A model generated the notes under the pieces. It did no database searches. It saw only the letters and a list, made by a program, of their open reading frames with translations, and was not told the origin of the DNA. Positions 1 to 8,235 of a stretch of 14,640 nt of DNA are shown here, one piece after another. Positions within the stretch are counted from its first letter, which is position 1, and the number at the start of each line of letters is the position of its first letter. The DNA comes from Clostridiales bacterium (GTDB taxonomy: Bacteria > Bacillota > Clostridia > Oscillospirales > Acutalibacteraceae), in contig JAAYWU010000128.1 of assembly GCA_012516295.1 (NCBI GenBank), forward strand, positions 1-14,640. Direction: 5' to 3'. The position numbers and the translations under genes are program-made.

Positions 1-52
1 GGTTGGCTGGGGCTATCTCAACTGTGTCGTAACGCCGTCCCGCGTCGCCCAT
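1..52 (-). CDS. 5' end of an unidentified gene downstream of truA (partial)
   Basis: An ATG at 50-52 lies 2 bases beyond the truA stop codon and opens a frame that stays open for 17 codons to the window edge, reading MGDAGRRYDTVEIAPAN. A strong ribosome binding site (AGGAGGTG, about 8 bases before the ATG) sits inside the end of truA, which argues for a real, translationally linked last or next gene of the ecf-truA operon. The visible peptide is too short to recognise a family. The binding site, spacing and open frame are seen; that it is a functional gene is inference. Confidence 0.6.
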   Translation of the reverse strand, partial: MGDAGRRYDTVEIAPAN

Positions 53-54
53 AC

Positions 55-804
55 TCACTTCACCTCCTCATAATAAACATGATTCAAATACAGGCCGCAG
101 GGCGGCGCGGTCGGCCCGGCTGCTTTGCGGTCCTTGGCTTCGATAATCCGGGGGATATCCTCCGGCTGAAGCTTGCCCTGCGCCACACGCAGAAGGGTTC
201 CCACCATAATGCGAACCATATTGTAAAGAAAGCCGTCGGCTGCCACCGTAAAGGTAACCAGGTCGCCTTCCCGCGCACACTCCGCTTTTGTGACCGTTCG
301 GACCAAATTTCCACGTTCACGCGCGTCCATTGTGCAGAACGAGCTGAAATCGTGCGCCCCCAAAAAGTGGGCGGCGGCTTTGTTAAGCCTGTCCAAATCA
401 AGCGCATACCAGTAATGCAGCGCGCGGTGATTCAAAAAGGGGTTGCGCACGGGATTGTTCCAGATTTGGTAAACATATTCCTTGCCAATACAGGAGTAGC
501 GCGCGTGAAAGTCGGGTGAAACCTCCCGGCAGTCCAGCACCGCGATATCCTCGGGAAGGAAATGATTCAGCGCGCCCAAAAGCCGCGCGCAGGGAATGGT
601 ATGCTCTGTTTTAAGGCTGATGCAGTATTCCCGGGCATGCACGAACGAATCCGTACGGCTGCAGCCCTTAATATCCGGTTTTTCATGGAGCACCCGCACA
701 AGGGCTTCCTGAAATACCTGCTGAACGGAAACGGCGTTTTGCTGGATCTGCCAGCCGTGATAGCCCGAGCCGTCGTAACAAATGGTCAGCAGAAGGTTCC
801 GCAT
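55..804 (-). CDS. truA: tRNA pseudouridine synthase A (TruA)
   Basis: TruA isomerises uridine to pseudouridine at positions 38-40 of the tRNA anticodon stem-loop in the cytoplasm. The 249-residue protein has the family length. It begins with the usual TruA N-terminal strand and G(Y/W)HGWQ-type motif (residues 13-19). The catalytic aspartate lies in SRTDSFVHA at D52. The region around FHARYSCIGKEYVY and the C-terminal FLYNMVRIMVGTLL block are also typical. The usual motif is GRTDAGVHA, so the Ala-Gly after the aspartate is Ser-Phe here. The ATG is preceded by GAGGAG with 7-base spacing. It follows ecfT after a 90-base AT-rich gap with no clear terminator, so it is probably co-transcribed with the ecf genes, an arrangement common in Firmicutes. 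Confidence 0.96.
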   Translation of the reverse strand: MRNLLLTICYDGSGYHGWQIQQNAVSVQQVFQEALVRVLHEKPDIKGCSRTDSFVHAREYCISLKTEHTIPCARLLGALNHFLPEDIAVLDCREVSPDFHARYSCIGKEYVYQIWNNPVRNPFLNHRALHYWYALDLDRLNKAAAHFLGAHDFSSFCTMDARERGNLVRTVTKAECAREGDLVTFTVAADGFLYNMVRIMVGTLLRVAQGKLQPEDIPRIIEAKDRKAAGPTAPPCGLYLNHVYYEEVK

Positions 805-894
805 AACACCGCTCCTCTCTGAAATTTTGTCCAGGACGCCATTCTATCGAAAAAACTGTTCTAGTATTTGAACGGATCTTAAATAAATCATGAA

Positions 895-1710
895 TTAATG
901 CAGAACCGCCGGAAAATACAGGTTGCAGGCAACAACCGCCGCACAGACAACCAGCGAAACAACAACCGCCACCGCGTCCAGCGACGTTGCATGCAGCACC
1001 TTCATTTTGGTTCGGCCCTCGCCGCCGTGGTAGCACCGGCATTCCATGGCCATGGCAAGGTCATATGCCCGCCGGAACGACGAAACGAAAAGCGGAATCA
1101 AAATCGGAATGAGCGCCCGGATGCGCTGCATAAGCCCGCCGCTTTCCATGTCGGCGCCCCTTGCCTTCTGCGCGCTCATGATTTTATCGGTTTCTTCCAG
1201 AAGGGTGGGTACAAAGCGCAGCGCAATCGTCATCATCATGGCGATTTCATGCACCTTGACATGCAGCAGCTTCAGCGGCTTCATAATCCGCTCCAGCGCG
1301 TCGGTCAGCTCGGTCGGGGACGTGGTAAACGTCAGGACGGAGCTGAACAGAATCAGGCTGATGATGCGGATGGTAACAAAGACCGCGTTGGCCACGCCGC
1401 CTGAGGTAATCTGGATAAACCCCCAGCTCCACAGCACGTTTCCGCCCCCGTAAAACAGGTTCAGCACGGAAGTAAAAATCACAACGAATAAAATCGCTTT
1501 CAAGCTCTTGAAATACTGGCTGAGCGGTACGCCGGACAAGAGAAGAATACCGAGAATCAGCACCGACATCGTCAGCAGCCCCTCGAAGTTGGAAGCGACA
1601 AAGATAAATACAATATAAACAAAGGTAAGAATAATTTTCACACGCGGGGCAAGGCGGTGAATAAAGGATTTTCCCGGAATATATTGACCGAGCGTAATAT
1701 CCCTAATCAT
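895..1710 (-). CDS. ecfT: ECF transporter transmembrane protein EcfT
   Basis: EcfT is the integral-membrane scaffold of energy-coupling factor transporters. It joins the two ATPases to interchangeable substrate-binding S components for vitamins and metal ions. The 271-residue protein has hydrophobic segments near residues 25-40, 45-60, 70-87 and 108-128, and one at the C terminus (243-266). Between them lie the cytoplasmic coupling helices. The first ATPase-coupling motif is ARG at 183-185. The second lies in AMECRCYHGGEGRT (221-234), reading CRC where many homologues have ARG or ARC. The start overlaps the end of ecfA2 by 8 bases, which indicates translational coupling. No S component is encoded in the window, so the substrate cannot be named; this fits a shared (group II) module serving S components encoded elsewhere. 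Confidence 0.96.
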   Translation of the reverse strand: MIRDITLGQYIPGKSFIHRLAPRVKIILTFVYIVFIFVASNFEGLLTMSVLILGILLLSGVPLSQYFKSLKAILFVVIFTSVLNLFYGGGNVLWSWGFIQITSGGVANAVFVTIRIISLILFSSVLTFTTSPTELTDALERIMKPLKLLHVKVHEIAMMMTIALRFVPTLLEETDKIMSAQKARGADMESGGLMQRIRALIPILIPLFVSSFRRAYDLAMAMECRCYHGGEGRTKMKVLHATSLDAVAVVVSLVVCAAVVACNLYFPAVLH

Positions 1711-2569
1711 GTTTCCGGTTCCCCTTTCCTAAAAGCGGTATCAATTCTTTTAAAGCCTGCTCGACCGTCAGGGCGGTTTCCACCGGGTAACCCTTCGCCT
1801 TCAATACGGCCATGATTTTGGTAATCTGCGGCACGCGAAGCCCCATTTTTTCCAGCTCCCGGTCGCGCGCGAACACGTTTTCGGTTGTATCAAACATCGC
1901 CGCATGGCCGGAATTCATCACAAGCACGCGGTCCGCTGTGCGGGCGATGTCCTCCATGCTGTGGGATACCAGCAGAATCGTATTGTGCCGTGTTTTATGA
2001 TAGGTGACAATCTGGCTTAACAGCACGTCGCGGCCGCGCGGGTCAAGGCCCGCCGTGGGCTCGTCCAGAATCAGGACATCCGGGTCCATGGCAATCACGC
2101 CGGCGATCGCCACGCGGCGTTTCTCCCCGCCTGAAAGCTCAAACGGGCTTTTTTCAAGCAGTTCCTCTTTTAAACCGACAAATTCGGCAGCCGCGCGCGC
2201 CCGTTTCAGAATTTCGTCCTTGTCCAGCCCCATGTTTCCCGGGCCGAACGCAATATCCTTCAGCACGGTTTCTTCAAAGAGCTGATGCTCCGGGTACTGG
2301 AACACCATGCCCACCTGAAAGCGTACGCTGCGGATTTTCTTCGGGTCCTCCCAGATGTCTTTCCCGTTCAGGAGCACCGCGCCGCTCGTCGGGCGCAGAA
2401 GGCCGTTCAGCTGCTGAATCAAGGTGGATTTTCCCGAACCGGTATGCCCGATAACGCCGATAAACTCGCCCTGCTCAATTGCAATATTTACATTTTCAAC
2501 CGCTGTCTTCTGGAACGGCGTTCCCTGCCCGTAGGTATAGGTTAAATTCTTTGTTTCAATGATCGCCAT
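1703..2569 (-). CDS. ecfA2: ECF transporter ATP-binding protein EcfA2
   Basis: This is the second of the two ATPases that power the ECF transporter at the inner face of the membrane. The 288-residue ABC protein shows Walker [10 protein letters not shown] (41-49), the Q-loop glutamine at about 91 in [10 protein letters not shown], signature LSGGEKRR (145-152), Walker B VLILDEP with the catalytic glutamate at about 170, and the H-loop histidine at about 203 (VSHSMED). The Q-loop context and C-terminal region fit EcfA2 rather than a generic ABC importer. Its ATG lies 14 bases inside the end of ecfA1, and its own end overlaps ecfT by 8 bases. The three genes are therefore tightly coupled. Confidence 0.96.
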   Translation of the reverse strand: MAIIETKNLTYTYGQGTPFQKTAVENVNIAIEQGEFIGVIGHTGSGKSTLIQQLNGLLRPTSGAVLLNGKDIWEDPKKIRSVRFQVGMVFQYPEHQLFEETVLKDIAFGPGNMGLDKDEILKRARAAAEFVGLKEELLEKSPFELSGGEKRRVAIAGVIAMDPDVLILDEPTAGLDPRGRDVLLSQIVTYHKTRHNTILLVSHSMEDIARTADRVLVMNSGHAAMFDTTENVFARDRELEKMGLRVPQITKIMAVLKAKGYPVETALTVEQALKELIPLLGKGNRKHD

Positions 2570-3431
2570 AAGCTTCTCCTACTGTAGCTTTCTTTAAAAG
2601 CGGTTCCAGCGCCGCAACACATTCCTCAATTGTCAGCGGACAACCCGGTAAATCAAATCCGCTCGCCTTCAAACGGTAAGCCAGTTCCGTTGCCTGCGGT
2701 ACATCCAAGTGATGCTTTTTCAGCAGTTCCACTTGTGAAAACACCTCTTCGGGGGTTCCTTCTGTGAGGATGCGGCCGCTGTCCATCACGATAACCCGGC
2801 CGGCCTGTACGGCCTCATCCATATAATGCGTTATTAAAACAATGGTGATTCCCTTTTCCTTGTTCAGCTTGTGGAGCGTGTCCAGAACCTCCGTACGCCC
2901 GCGCGGGTCAAGCATTGCGGTAGGCTCGTCCAGCACGATGCAGTCCGGCTGCATGGCGATGATGCCCGCGATGGCAATACGCTGTTTCTGGCCGCCGGAC
3001 AGCTTGTACGGCGCGTTCAGCCGAAAATCGTACATTTCCACCGCTTTCAGGGCCTCGTCCACCCTGCGGCGGATTTCCTCCGGAGGAACGCCCAGGTTTT
3101 CAGGGCCGAAGGCCACGTCCTCCTCCACCACGCTCGCAACAAGCTGATTGTCCGGATTCTGCAGCACAAGGCCGACGCGGCGGCGGATTTCATAAAGTAC
3201 GCTTTCGTCCTGCGTATCCATTTTATCAACATATACCTTGCCGCCGCTCGGCAGCAGCATGGCGTTAAAGGTCTTCGCGATTGTGGATTTTCCCGAACCG
3301 TTATGCCCCAAAAGCGCTACAAATTCGCCCTTGCGGATTCCCAGCGAAACGCCGCGGAGCACCTCGTGGCGCTCGGCGGCTTCCGGTTCGTCATAGCTGA
3401 AAGTGATATTTTCCGCATTGATATAATCCAT
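2556..3431 (-). CDS. ecfA1: ECF transporter ATP-binding protein EcfA1
   Basis: First ATPase of the ECF module and partner of EcfA2 in an asymmetric ATPase dimer docked on EcfT. With the start at MDYINAEN the protein has 291 residues. Walker A is GHNGSGKST (42-50), the Q-loop is Q91 in [10 protein letters not shown], the signature is LSGGQKQR (144-151), Walker B is CIVLDEP with E169, and the H-loop is H202. The frame is open upstream to 3704, but that extension runs through the methyltransferase gene and matches no ABC sequence. The ATG at 3429-3431 is preceded by an AGGTAGGA-like ribosome binding site and follows the methyltransferase stop by 23 bases. I therefore chose this start. Confidence 0.96.
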   Translation of the reverse strand: MDYINAENITFSYDEPEAAERHEVLRGVSLGIRKGEFVALLGHNGSGKSTIAKTFNAMLLPSGGKVYVDKMDTQDESVLYEIRRRVGLVLQNPDNQLVASVVEEDVAFGPENLGVPPEEIRRRVDEALKAVEMYDFRLNAPYKLSGGQKQRIAIAGIIAMQPDCIVLDEPTAMLDPRGRTEVLDTLHKLNKEKGITIVLITHYMDEAVQAGRVIVMDSGRILTEGTPEEVFSQVELLKKHHLDVPQATELAYRLKASGFDLPGCPLTIEECVAALEPLLKKATVGEAYGDH

Positions 3432-3454
3432 TCCAAATCCTACCTGTTTCTCGT

Positions 3455-4318
3455 TTATCGGCTCTCCCAGATTGCGGTGCTTCCACAAGGAAGGACCAGC
3501 CCGCTCCGGGTAACCGGCAGTCCGATTTCGTCCGACGAAATCCGTCCTCCGAATTTTTTCTGAATCAGCACGCCCAGAAGGTATTCCATAACCGCCGGGG
3601 ACAGTCCCGTCGTATAGGAGTTTAAAAGGAAGAACAGCGGATGTTTCGAAAGAATCGGAACGCACAGCTCCACCAGCGCGTAAAGCTGTTCCTCCAGCTT
3701 CCACACTTCGCCGTTCGGGCCGCGCCCATAGGAGGGCGGGTCCATAATAATCCCGTCGTACGTATTTCCCCGCCGGTGCTCCCTCTGCACAAATTTAACG
3801 CAGTCATCGACCAGCCAGCGCACAGGCCGGTCGGAAAGGCCGGACGCGGCGGCGTTCTCCTTCGCCCAGGCAACCATTCCTTTGGACGCGTCCACATGGC
3901 AGACCGCTGCCCCCGCCTTTAAACAGGCAAGGGTTGCCGCGCCGGTGTAGCCGAACAGGTTCAGCACTTTCACCGGACGTTTGGCGCTTTGGATTTTCTT
4001 CATTACAAAATCCCAGTTTACGGCCTGCTCCGGGAAGATACCCGTATGCTTAAAGCCCATGGTTTTGAGCTGGAACGTCAGCTCGCCGTAGCGGATTTTC
4101 CACATCGGCGGTACTTTTTTCATTTCCTGCCAGCTTCCGCCGCCGGTGGACGAACGGTTGTACCGGGCGTTTGCCCCGCGCCACAGCGGATCGTCCTTCG
4201 GCGTATTCCAGATAATCTGCGGGTCGGGCCGGATGAGGATGACATTGCCCCACCGTTCCAGCCTTTCGCCCGCGGACGTATCGATCAGTTCATAATCCTT
4301 CCAGTTTGCAGTTCTCAA
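3455..4318 (-). CDS. class I SAM-dependent methyltransferase (RlmI-like catalytic domain)
   Basis: The 287-residue protein has the Rossmann-type methyltransferase fold of the RlmI/RlmK-like group (PF10672 type). The SAM-binding motif I is [20 protein letters not shown] (118-137). It is followed by an acidic ribose-binding position in HVDASKG (141-147), then DDC at 171-173 and the catalytic-type motif DPPSYGRG (193-200). It lacks the PUA RNA-binding domain of true RlmI, so rRNA as substrate is only a guess. The start is a TTG: the frame has no ATG or GTG between its upstream stop (4373-4375) and this codon. A GTAGGT element lies about 6 bases before the TTG, and the N terminus matches the family pattern ([16 protein letters not shown]). 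It begins 34 bases after the natural end of glmM and leads into ecfA1. Confidence 0.85.
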   Translation of the reverse strand: MRTANWKDYELIDTSAGERLERWGNVILIRPDPQIIWNTPKDDPLWRGANARYNRSSTGGGSWQEMKKVPPMWKIRYGELTFQLKTMGFKHTGIFPEQAVNWDFVMKKIQSAKRPVKVLNLFGYTGAATLACLKAGAAVCHVDASKGMVAWAKENAAASGLSDRPVRWLVDDCVKFVQREHRRGNTYDGIIMDPPSYGRGPNGEVWKLEEQLYALVELCVPILSKHPLFFLLNSYTTGLSPAVMEYLLGVLIQKKFGGRISSDEIGLPVTRSGLVLPCGSTAIWESR

Positions 4319-4352
4319 TTTGATACCTACTTTTTCTTCGATTCCGCCTGTT

Positions 4353-5702
4353 TTACGCCAGTCTTTCCCGAATCACGTCGGCTACGGAATTCGCCAGCGC
4401 ACTAATATAATCCGGGTCCTCGCCCTCGACCATCACGCGGAGCAGCGGTTCCGTACCGGAGGGGCGCACGACGATGCGGCCGTTTTCACCCAGTTTCTTC
4501 TTGGCTTGCTCGATGGATTCCTTTACCTTATCATCGGTTTAGAAGCGAAGCTTGCCCTCCGCGCTGACGCCGACGTTGACCATTACCTGCGGGTAGCGCG
4601 TCATCAGGGTGGCAAGGCTCGAAAGCTTCGCCCCCCTGCGGTGTACGATGCTCAAAAGCTGCGCGGCGGTCAGTTCGCCGTCGCCCGTTGTCGCAAAATC
4701 AAGGAAGATGATATGCCCGCTCTGCTCGCCGCCGAAGTTGTAGCCTTCGAGAAGCATTTCCTCCAGCACGTAACGGTCGCCGACCTTTGTGGCGGAAAAT
4801 TTCAGGCCGTTGTCGTCGCAGAAGCGGTTAAAGCCCATATTCGTCATGATTGTGCCGACCACGGTGTTTTTATTCAGCTTGCCGCGGCTTTTCAGATCCG
4901 CGGCACAAATCGCCATCAGGTAATCGCCGTCCACCAACTGACCCTTTTCATCGACCGCAAGGCAGCGGTCCGCGTCGCCGTCAAACGCAACGCCCGCATC
5001 CAGATGGTTTTCCTTTACAAAGGTCATCAGGCTTTCGATATGAGTGGAGCCGCAGTTTTCATTCACATTTACGCCGTTCGGCTGATTCGCCAGCATATGG
5101 CATTCCGCGCCCAGCTCGGTAAACAGCAGTTCCGCCGTACGGCTTGCTGCGCCGTTCGCGCAGTCGATGCCGATTTTCATGCCGTCCAGCGCAAAGGGGA
5201 CGGTACTCTTAATATGATCTACATACTCGCGCACGGTATTCTTCGCCACCGATACGCAGCCGATATCGCCGCCGATCGGGCAGTCCGGCTTCTGCGCATG
5301 GTCGAGCACGATCGCCTCGATCTGCTCCTCCAGCGCGTCCGGAAGCTTGTAGCCGTCGCCGCTGAAAATTTTAATTCCGTTGAATTCACAGGGGTTATGG
5401 CTGGCGGTTAACATTACGCCCGCGTCCGCCTTGTATTTTCCAACCAGGTAAGCGCCCGCCGGGGTCGGGATAACGCCAAGCTGTACAACATTCGCGCCCA
5501 TGGAGCAGAGCCCCGCGGTCATGGCGCTTTCCAGCATATCGGAAGAAAGGCGCGTATCCTTTCCGATCAGGATTTTCGGGTGGCGGCGGTTGTTATCGGT
5601 CAGCACCATAGCGGCTGCGCGGCCGATGTTCATCGCCATTTCGCAGGTCAGCTCGCTGTTTGCAATTCCTCTGACGCCGTCTGTACCAAAAAGTCTTCCC
5701 AT
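4353..5702 (-). pseudogene. glmM: phosphoglucosamine mutase glmM, interrupted by an in-frame TAA
   Basis: GlmM converts glucosamine-6-phosphate to glucosamine-1-phosphate, the step before UDP-GlcNAc for peptidoglycan. The start at MGRLFGTDGVRG (5700-5702) has a GGGAG site; an ATG 18 bases upstream has none. Visible motifs are the phosphoserine loop TASHNP (S101), the metal-binding DGDADR (241-246) and the sugar-binding GGEQSGH. Codon 388 is TAA (4539-4541). The same frame then continues for 61 codons through [18 protein letters not shown] to the phosphate-binding RPSGTEP (413-419) and [10 protein letters not shown], ending at TAA 4353-4355. The whole frame of 449 positions equals the normal family length, and nothing else is damaged. 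As written, translation gives 387 residues lacking domain 4, which should be inactive. The change is probably one base (for example Tyr TAC or TAT to TAA), either a sequencing error or a recent mutation. Confidence 0.93.
4539..4541 (-). other. premature TAA codon within glmM
   Basis: The codon directly follows KLRF and directly precedes TDDKVKES in one continuous frame, so no frameshift is involved. No in-frame ATG, GTG or TTG lies between it and RPSGTEP, so re-initiation could not restore a complete domain 4. The flanking bases show no obvious SECIS-like or readthrough hairpin. Confidence 0.9.
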
Positions 5703-5744
5703 ACTATGAACAACTCCCATTATTGATTAATATAAATTTTGAAA

Positions 5745-5765
5745 GCGGCAACTTTTTTCCGCCGC
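5745..5765 (-). terminator. weak hairpin after ruvB, possible terminator
   Basis: Read on the minus strand, GCGGC and GCCGC are separated by an A-rich 11-base loop and followed by TTTCAAAATTT. It lies about 25 bases beyond the ruvB stop and before glmM. Five base pairs and an interrupted T-tract make it a weak candidate; partial read-through into glmM is plausible. Confidence 0.3.
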
Positions 5766-5788
5766 CGGGAACCGGTATTTTCTATGGA

Positions 5789-6847
5789 TTAAAACAGCTT
5801 CTGCTGACCATCCTCACAGGAAGCCGGAGTTAACCCCAAATGCAGATACGCCGCTTGCGTGGCACAGCGGCCGCGCGGGGTCCGGTTTAAAAATCCGATT
5901 TGCATCAGATAGGGTTCGTAGATATCCTCAAGGGTAACGGCTTCTTCGCCGATCGCAGCCGCAAGGGTTTCCAGCCCGACCGGGCCGCCGTTGTAAAATT
6001 TAATCAGCGCGTTCAGCATGCGCCGGTCGTTCGCATCCAGGCCGATTTCATCAATCTCCAGCCGGTTCAAGCCCTCTTTCGCGGACTCATACGTAATCAC
6101 GCCGCTGCTGATCACCTGCGCAAAATCGCGCACGCGCTTCAAAAGCCGGTTGGCAATACGCGGCGTGCCGCGTGAACGCGAAGCGATTTCCAGAGCACCG
6201 TCCGGTTCAATGGGGATATCCAGAATATTTGCGCTCCGGGTAACAATCTGCGCCAGCTCCTGCGGGGAATACATCTCCAGCCGGAGCACAACGCCGAAGC
6301 GGTCACGCAAAGGCGCGGAAAGCTGACCGGCGCGGGTGGTCGCGCCGACCAGCGTAAACTTTGGAAGCGGCAGATGATAAGAAGCCGCCATCTGCCCCTT
6401 TCCGGTAATAATGTCCAATGCGTAGTCCTCCATCGCGGGGTAAAGGATTTCTTCCACGCTCCGCGACAGGCGGTGCACTTCGTCGATAAACAGAACATCG
6501 CCCGGGTTCAGGTTCGTTAACAAGGCGGCCAGATCCCCCGGCTTTTCAATCGCCGGCCCGGACGTAATGCGAAGGTTTACATTCAGCTCGTTTGCGATAA
6601 TCCCCGCAAGCGTGGTCTTTCCAAGCCCCGGCGGACCGTAAAGCAGCACATGATCCAGCGATTCTTTCCGCTGCTTCGCCGCTTCAATAAAGATCGCAAG
6701 GTTTTCCTTCACCTTTTCCTGCCCGATATATTCTGAAAGCACCTTCGGGCGCAGCGGGTTTTCCACCTCGGCGTCCTCGGGAACGTACTCCGGCGCAACC
6801 ATCCGGTTTTCAAAGTCGTATTCGCTTGTGTTTTCTTCGTAATTCAA
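5789..6847 (-). CDS. ruvB: Holliday junction branch migration ATPase RuvB
   Basis: RuvB forms the hexameric AAA+ motors that pull DNA through the RuvA-bound Holliday junction during recombination and fork repair. The 352-residue protein has Walker A GPPGLGKT (71-78), Walker B LFIDEVH (119-125), sensor 1 in [10 protein letters not shown], the arginine-finger region PLRDRFG, and the C-terminal winged-helix block ending in [16 protein letters not shown]. The start codon is TTG at 6845-6847: in this frame the preceding stop is at 6890-6892 and no ATG or GTG lies between. An AGGAGGGAG site stands 9-12 bases before it. The next in-frame ATG (codon 16) would cut into a variable N-terminal tail and cannot be excluded. 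It is the third gene of the ruvC-ruvA-ruvB operon. Confidence 0.95.
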   Translation of the reverse strand: MNYEENTSEYDFENRMVAPEYVPEDAEVENPLRPKVLSEYIGQEKVKENLAIFIEAAKQRKESLDHVLLYGPPGLGKTTLAGIIANELNVNLRITSGPAIEKPGDLAALLTNLNPGDVLFIDEVHRLSRSVEEILYPAMEDYALDIITGKGQMAASYHLPLPKFTLVGATTRAGQLSAPLRDRFGVVLRLEMYSPQELAQIVTRSANILDIPIEPDGALEIASRSRGTPRIANRLLKRVRDFAQVISSGVITYESAKEGLNRLEIDEIGLDANDRRMLNALIKFYNGGPVGLETLAAAIGEEAVTLEDIYEPYLMQIGFLNRTPRGRCATQAAYLHLGLTPASCEDGQQKLF

Positions 6848-6867
6848 TTTCCGGTTCTCCCTCCTTG

Positions 6868-6887
6868 AAAAAGGGAATTCCCTCTTT
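6868..6887 (-). other. stem-loop between ruvA and ruvB
   Basis: The palindrome GGGAATTCCC (6873-6882) is flanked on the minus strand by AAAGA before and TTTTT after, giving an 8-pair AU-rich stem with an AATT loop. It lies in the 49-base gap between ruvA and ruvB, just before the ruvB ribosome binding site. It could be a weak terminator, attenuator or processing site that lowers ruvB relative to ruvA. The structure is seen; its role is inference. Confidence 0.4.
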
Positions 6888-6896
6888 GATCATTCT

Positions 6897-7499
6897 TTAT
6901 TTCATGCCGCCGCCCATTGCTTTCATCGACAGGCGGATCAGTTCCTCCACAGGAAGAGCCGAATCAAAGCCCGCCACCACCGCGGCGGCCTCTGAGGGCG
7001 AATAGCCAAGCACCGTCAGCGCATTCACCGCCGCATCCGCGTTTGCCGCGGCGGAAGCCGGGCCCGCGGGTGCAAAACCGGCCGGCCCGGTCTGCAAGCC
7101 TTTCACTTTATCCTTCAGTTCAAGAGCAATGCGCTGCGCCAGCTTTGGCCCCACGCCGTTTGCGCGGGTAAGCGCCTTGCTGTCGCCGGTCGCCACCGCC
7201 GCGGCGACCTGTTCCGGAGCCAGTTCGGAAAGGATTGCCAAACCGACCTTCGGCCCTACGCCGCTCACTCCCGTAAGCATTTTAAAGCAGTTAAGCTCCC
7301 TCAGCGTTGCAAAGCCAAACAAATCCAGCGCATCCTCGCGCACATTCAAGTGCGTGTACAGCAGAACCTGCTCCCCGATTTGGGGCAGCGCGCGCTGGGT
7401 GCTGAGCGATGTCAGGCACTTAAACCCGATTCCGCCGCACTCTACCACGGCAATGCCGGGTTCCATATGCGTTAAAATTCCTTTTATACTGTAAAACAT
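6897..7499 (-). CDS. ruvA: Holliday junction DNA-binding protein RuvA
   Basis: RuvA tetramers bind the four-way junction and load RuvB. The 200-residue length is normal. The N-terminal OB-fold starts MFYSIKGIL. Two helix-hairpin-helix motifs follow, at GVSGVGPKVGLAIL and ANGVGPKLAQRIALELKDK. An Ala/Pro/Gly-rich linker (about 138-152) leads to the C-terminal RuvB-binding domain with VNALTVLGYSPSEAAAVV. The ATG has GGGAG about 6 bases upstream. It starts 34 bases after the ruvC stop. Confidence 0.96.
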   Translation of the reverse strand: MFYSIKGILTHMEPGIAVVECGGIGFKCLTSLSTQRALPQIGEQVLLYTHLNVREDALDLFGFATLRELNCFKMLTGVSGVGPKVGLAILSELAPEQVAAAVATGDSKALTRANGVGPKLAQRIALELKDKVKGLQTGPAGFAPAGPASAAANADAAVNALTVLGYSPSEAAAVVAGFDSALPVEELIRLSMKAMGGGMK

Positions 7500-7533
7500 C
7501 TTTTCTCCCGTAACCGACCCATCCGGTCTTTCC

Positions 7534-8049
7534 TTATTTAAAACAATCCGTACGTTTCAGAAGGTTTCGCCTTAAAGCCGAACCGGCCGCCTGTCCGTGG
7601 CAGATCGCCATGGCAAGCGCGTCCGCGGTATCGTCCGGTTTCGGCATTTCCTTCAGGCACAGAAGCCTGCGCGTCATTTCCATTACCTGCGGTTTCAGAG
7701 CCTGCCCGTAGCCGGTAACGGCCATTTTCACCTGTAAGGGCGTATATTCAAAAACTTCAATTCCGGCTTTCTGCGCCGCTAAAAGGATAACGCCCCTTGC
7801 TTCCGCAACCCCGATCGCCGTTTTCTGGTTGTTTTGGAAGTACAGCTTTTCAATCGCCGCGGCATCCGGTTTCCATTGGTTCATCACCTTCGTGAGCGAA
7901 TCATAAATCACCTCAAGCCGGCGGTTAAAATCCTCGCCCGCCTTTGTAACAACCGCGCCATGCTCCAGCGGCTGATAGCGCCCGCGCTGTGCGCGGATAA
8001 CGCCGTAGCCCACAATTGCATAGCCGGGATCAATTCCGAGTATGACCAT
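7534..8049 (-). CDS. ruvC: crossover junction endonuclease RuvC
   Basis: RuvC is the dimeric, metal-dependent nuclease that cuts the Holliday junction after RuvAB branch migration. The 171-residue protein has the RNase H-like fold with the four acidic residues in place: D7 in GIDPGY, E67 in AIEKLYF, and D140 and D143 in DDTADALA. The ATG is preceded by AGGAG with 8-base spacing. It is the first gene of ruvC-ruvA-ruvB and has a candidate extended -10 promoter about 80 bases upstream. I saw no Gram-positive LexA-type box (GAAC-N4-GTTC) in the leader, so SOS control is not supported. Confidence 0.96.
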   Translation of the reverse strand: MVILGIDPGYAIVGYGVIRAQRGRYQPLEHGAVVTKAGEDFNRRLEVIYDSLTKVMNQWKPDAAAIEKLYFQNNQKTAIGVAEARGVILLAAQKAGIEVFEYTPLQVKMAVTGYGQALKPQVMEMTRRLLCLKEMPKPDDTADALAMAICHGQAAGSALRRNLLKRTDCFK

Positions 8050-8129
8050 TGAAAACGCTCCTATATCCCGCTTTTTTCCGCCGCCGAAGCTCTGTCCTTC
8101 CTGCGGCTTGCTTTCATAATATCCGTTTC

Positions 8130-8158
8130 ATTATAGCACATACCCGGGCATTAGGGAA
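8130..8158 (-). promoter_or_regulatory. candidate promoter of ruvC-ruvA-ruvB
   Basis: On the minus strand a perfect TATAAT (8130-8135) is preceded by TGC, forming an extended -10 element. With a 17-base spacer the -35 position holds TTCCCT (8153-8158), a poor match, but extended -10 promoters tolerate this. It would give a leader of roughly 75 bases before ruvC. The rest of the 186-base gap (8050-8235) holds only the ribosome binding site and no recognisable gene. Confidence 0.6.
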
Positions 8159-8235
8159 TAGCGGCCTCCCATTTTACACCTGTGAAGACATCGGTAAAAC
8201 CATCAAAGTTTACTAAGAAAACACAAGATTTTTTA

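Noticed and set aside
857..872. GTTC-N8-GAAC repeat before truA as a LexA or other operator
   Set aside because: The orientation and spacing differ from the Gram-positive LexA box (GAAC-N4-GTTC), and the inner bases pair poorly.
3432..3704. N-terminal extension of ecfA1 upstream of MDYINAEN
   Set aside because: It overlaps the methyltransferase gene in another frame and does not look like ABC-protein sequence; the internal ATG has a ribosome binding site.
4353..4541. Frameshift, or a separate small gene for the GlmM C-terminal part
   Set aside because: Both sides of the TAA are in the same frame, and no start codon with a ribosome binding site precedes the C-terminal segment.
4320..5411. 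Long plus-strand open frame of 363 codons opposite glmM
   Set aside because: It is antisense to a clearly conserved gene, is rich in residues expected from reverse-complement GC-rich codons, and has no recognisable domain. Its length reflects the base composition of the region.
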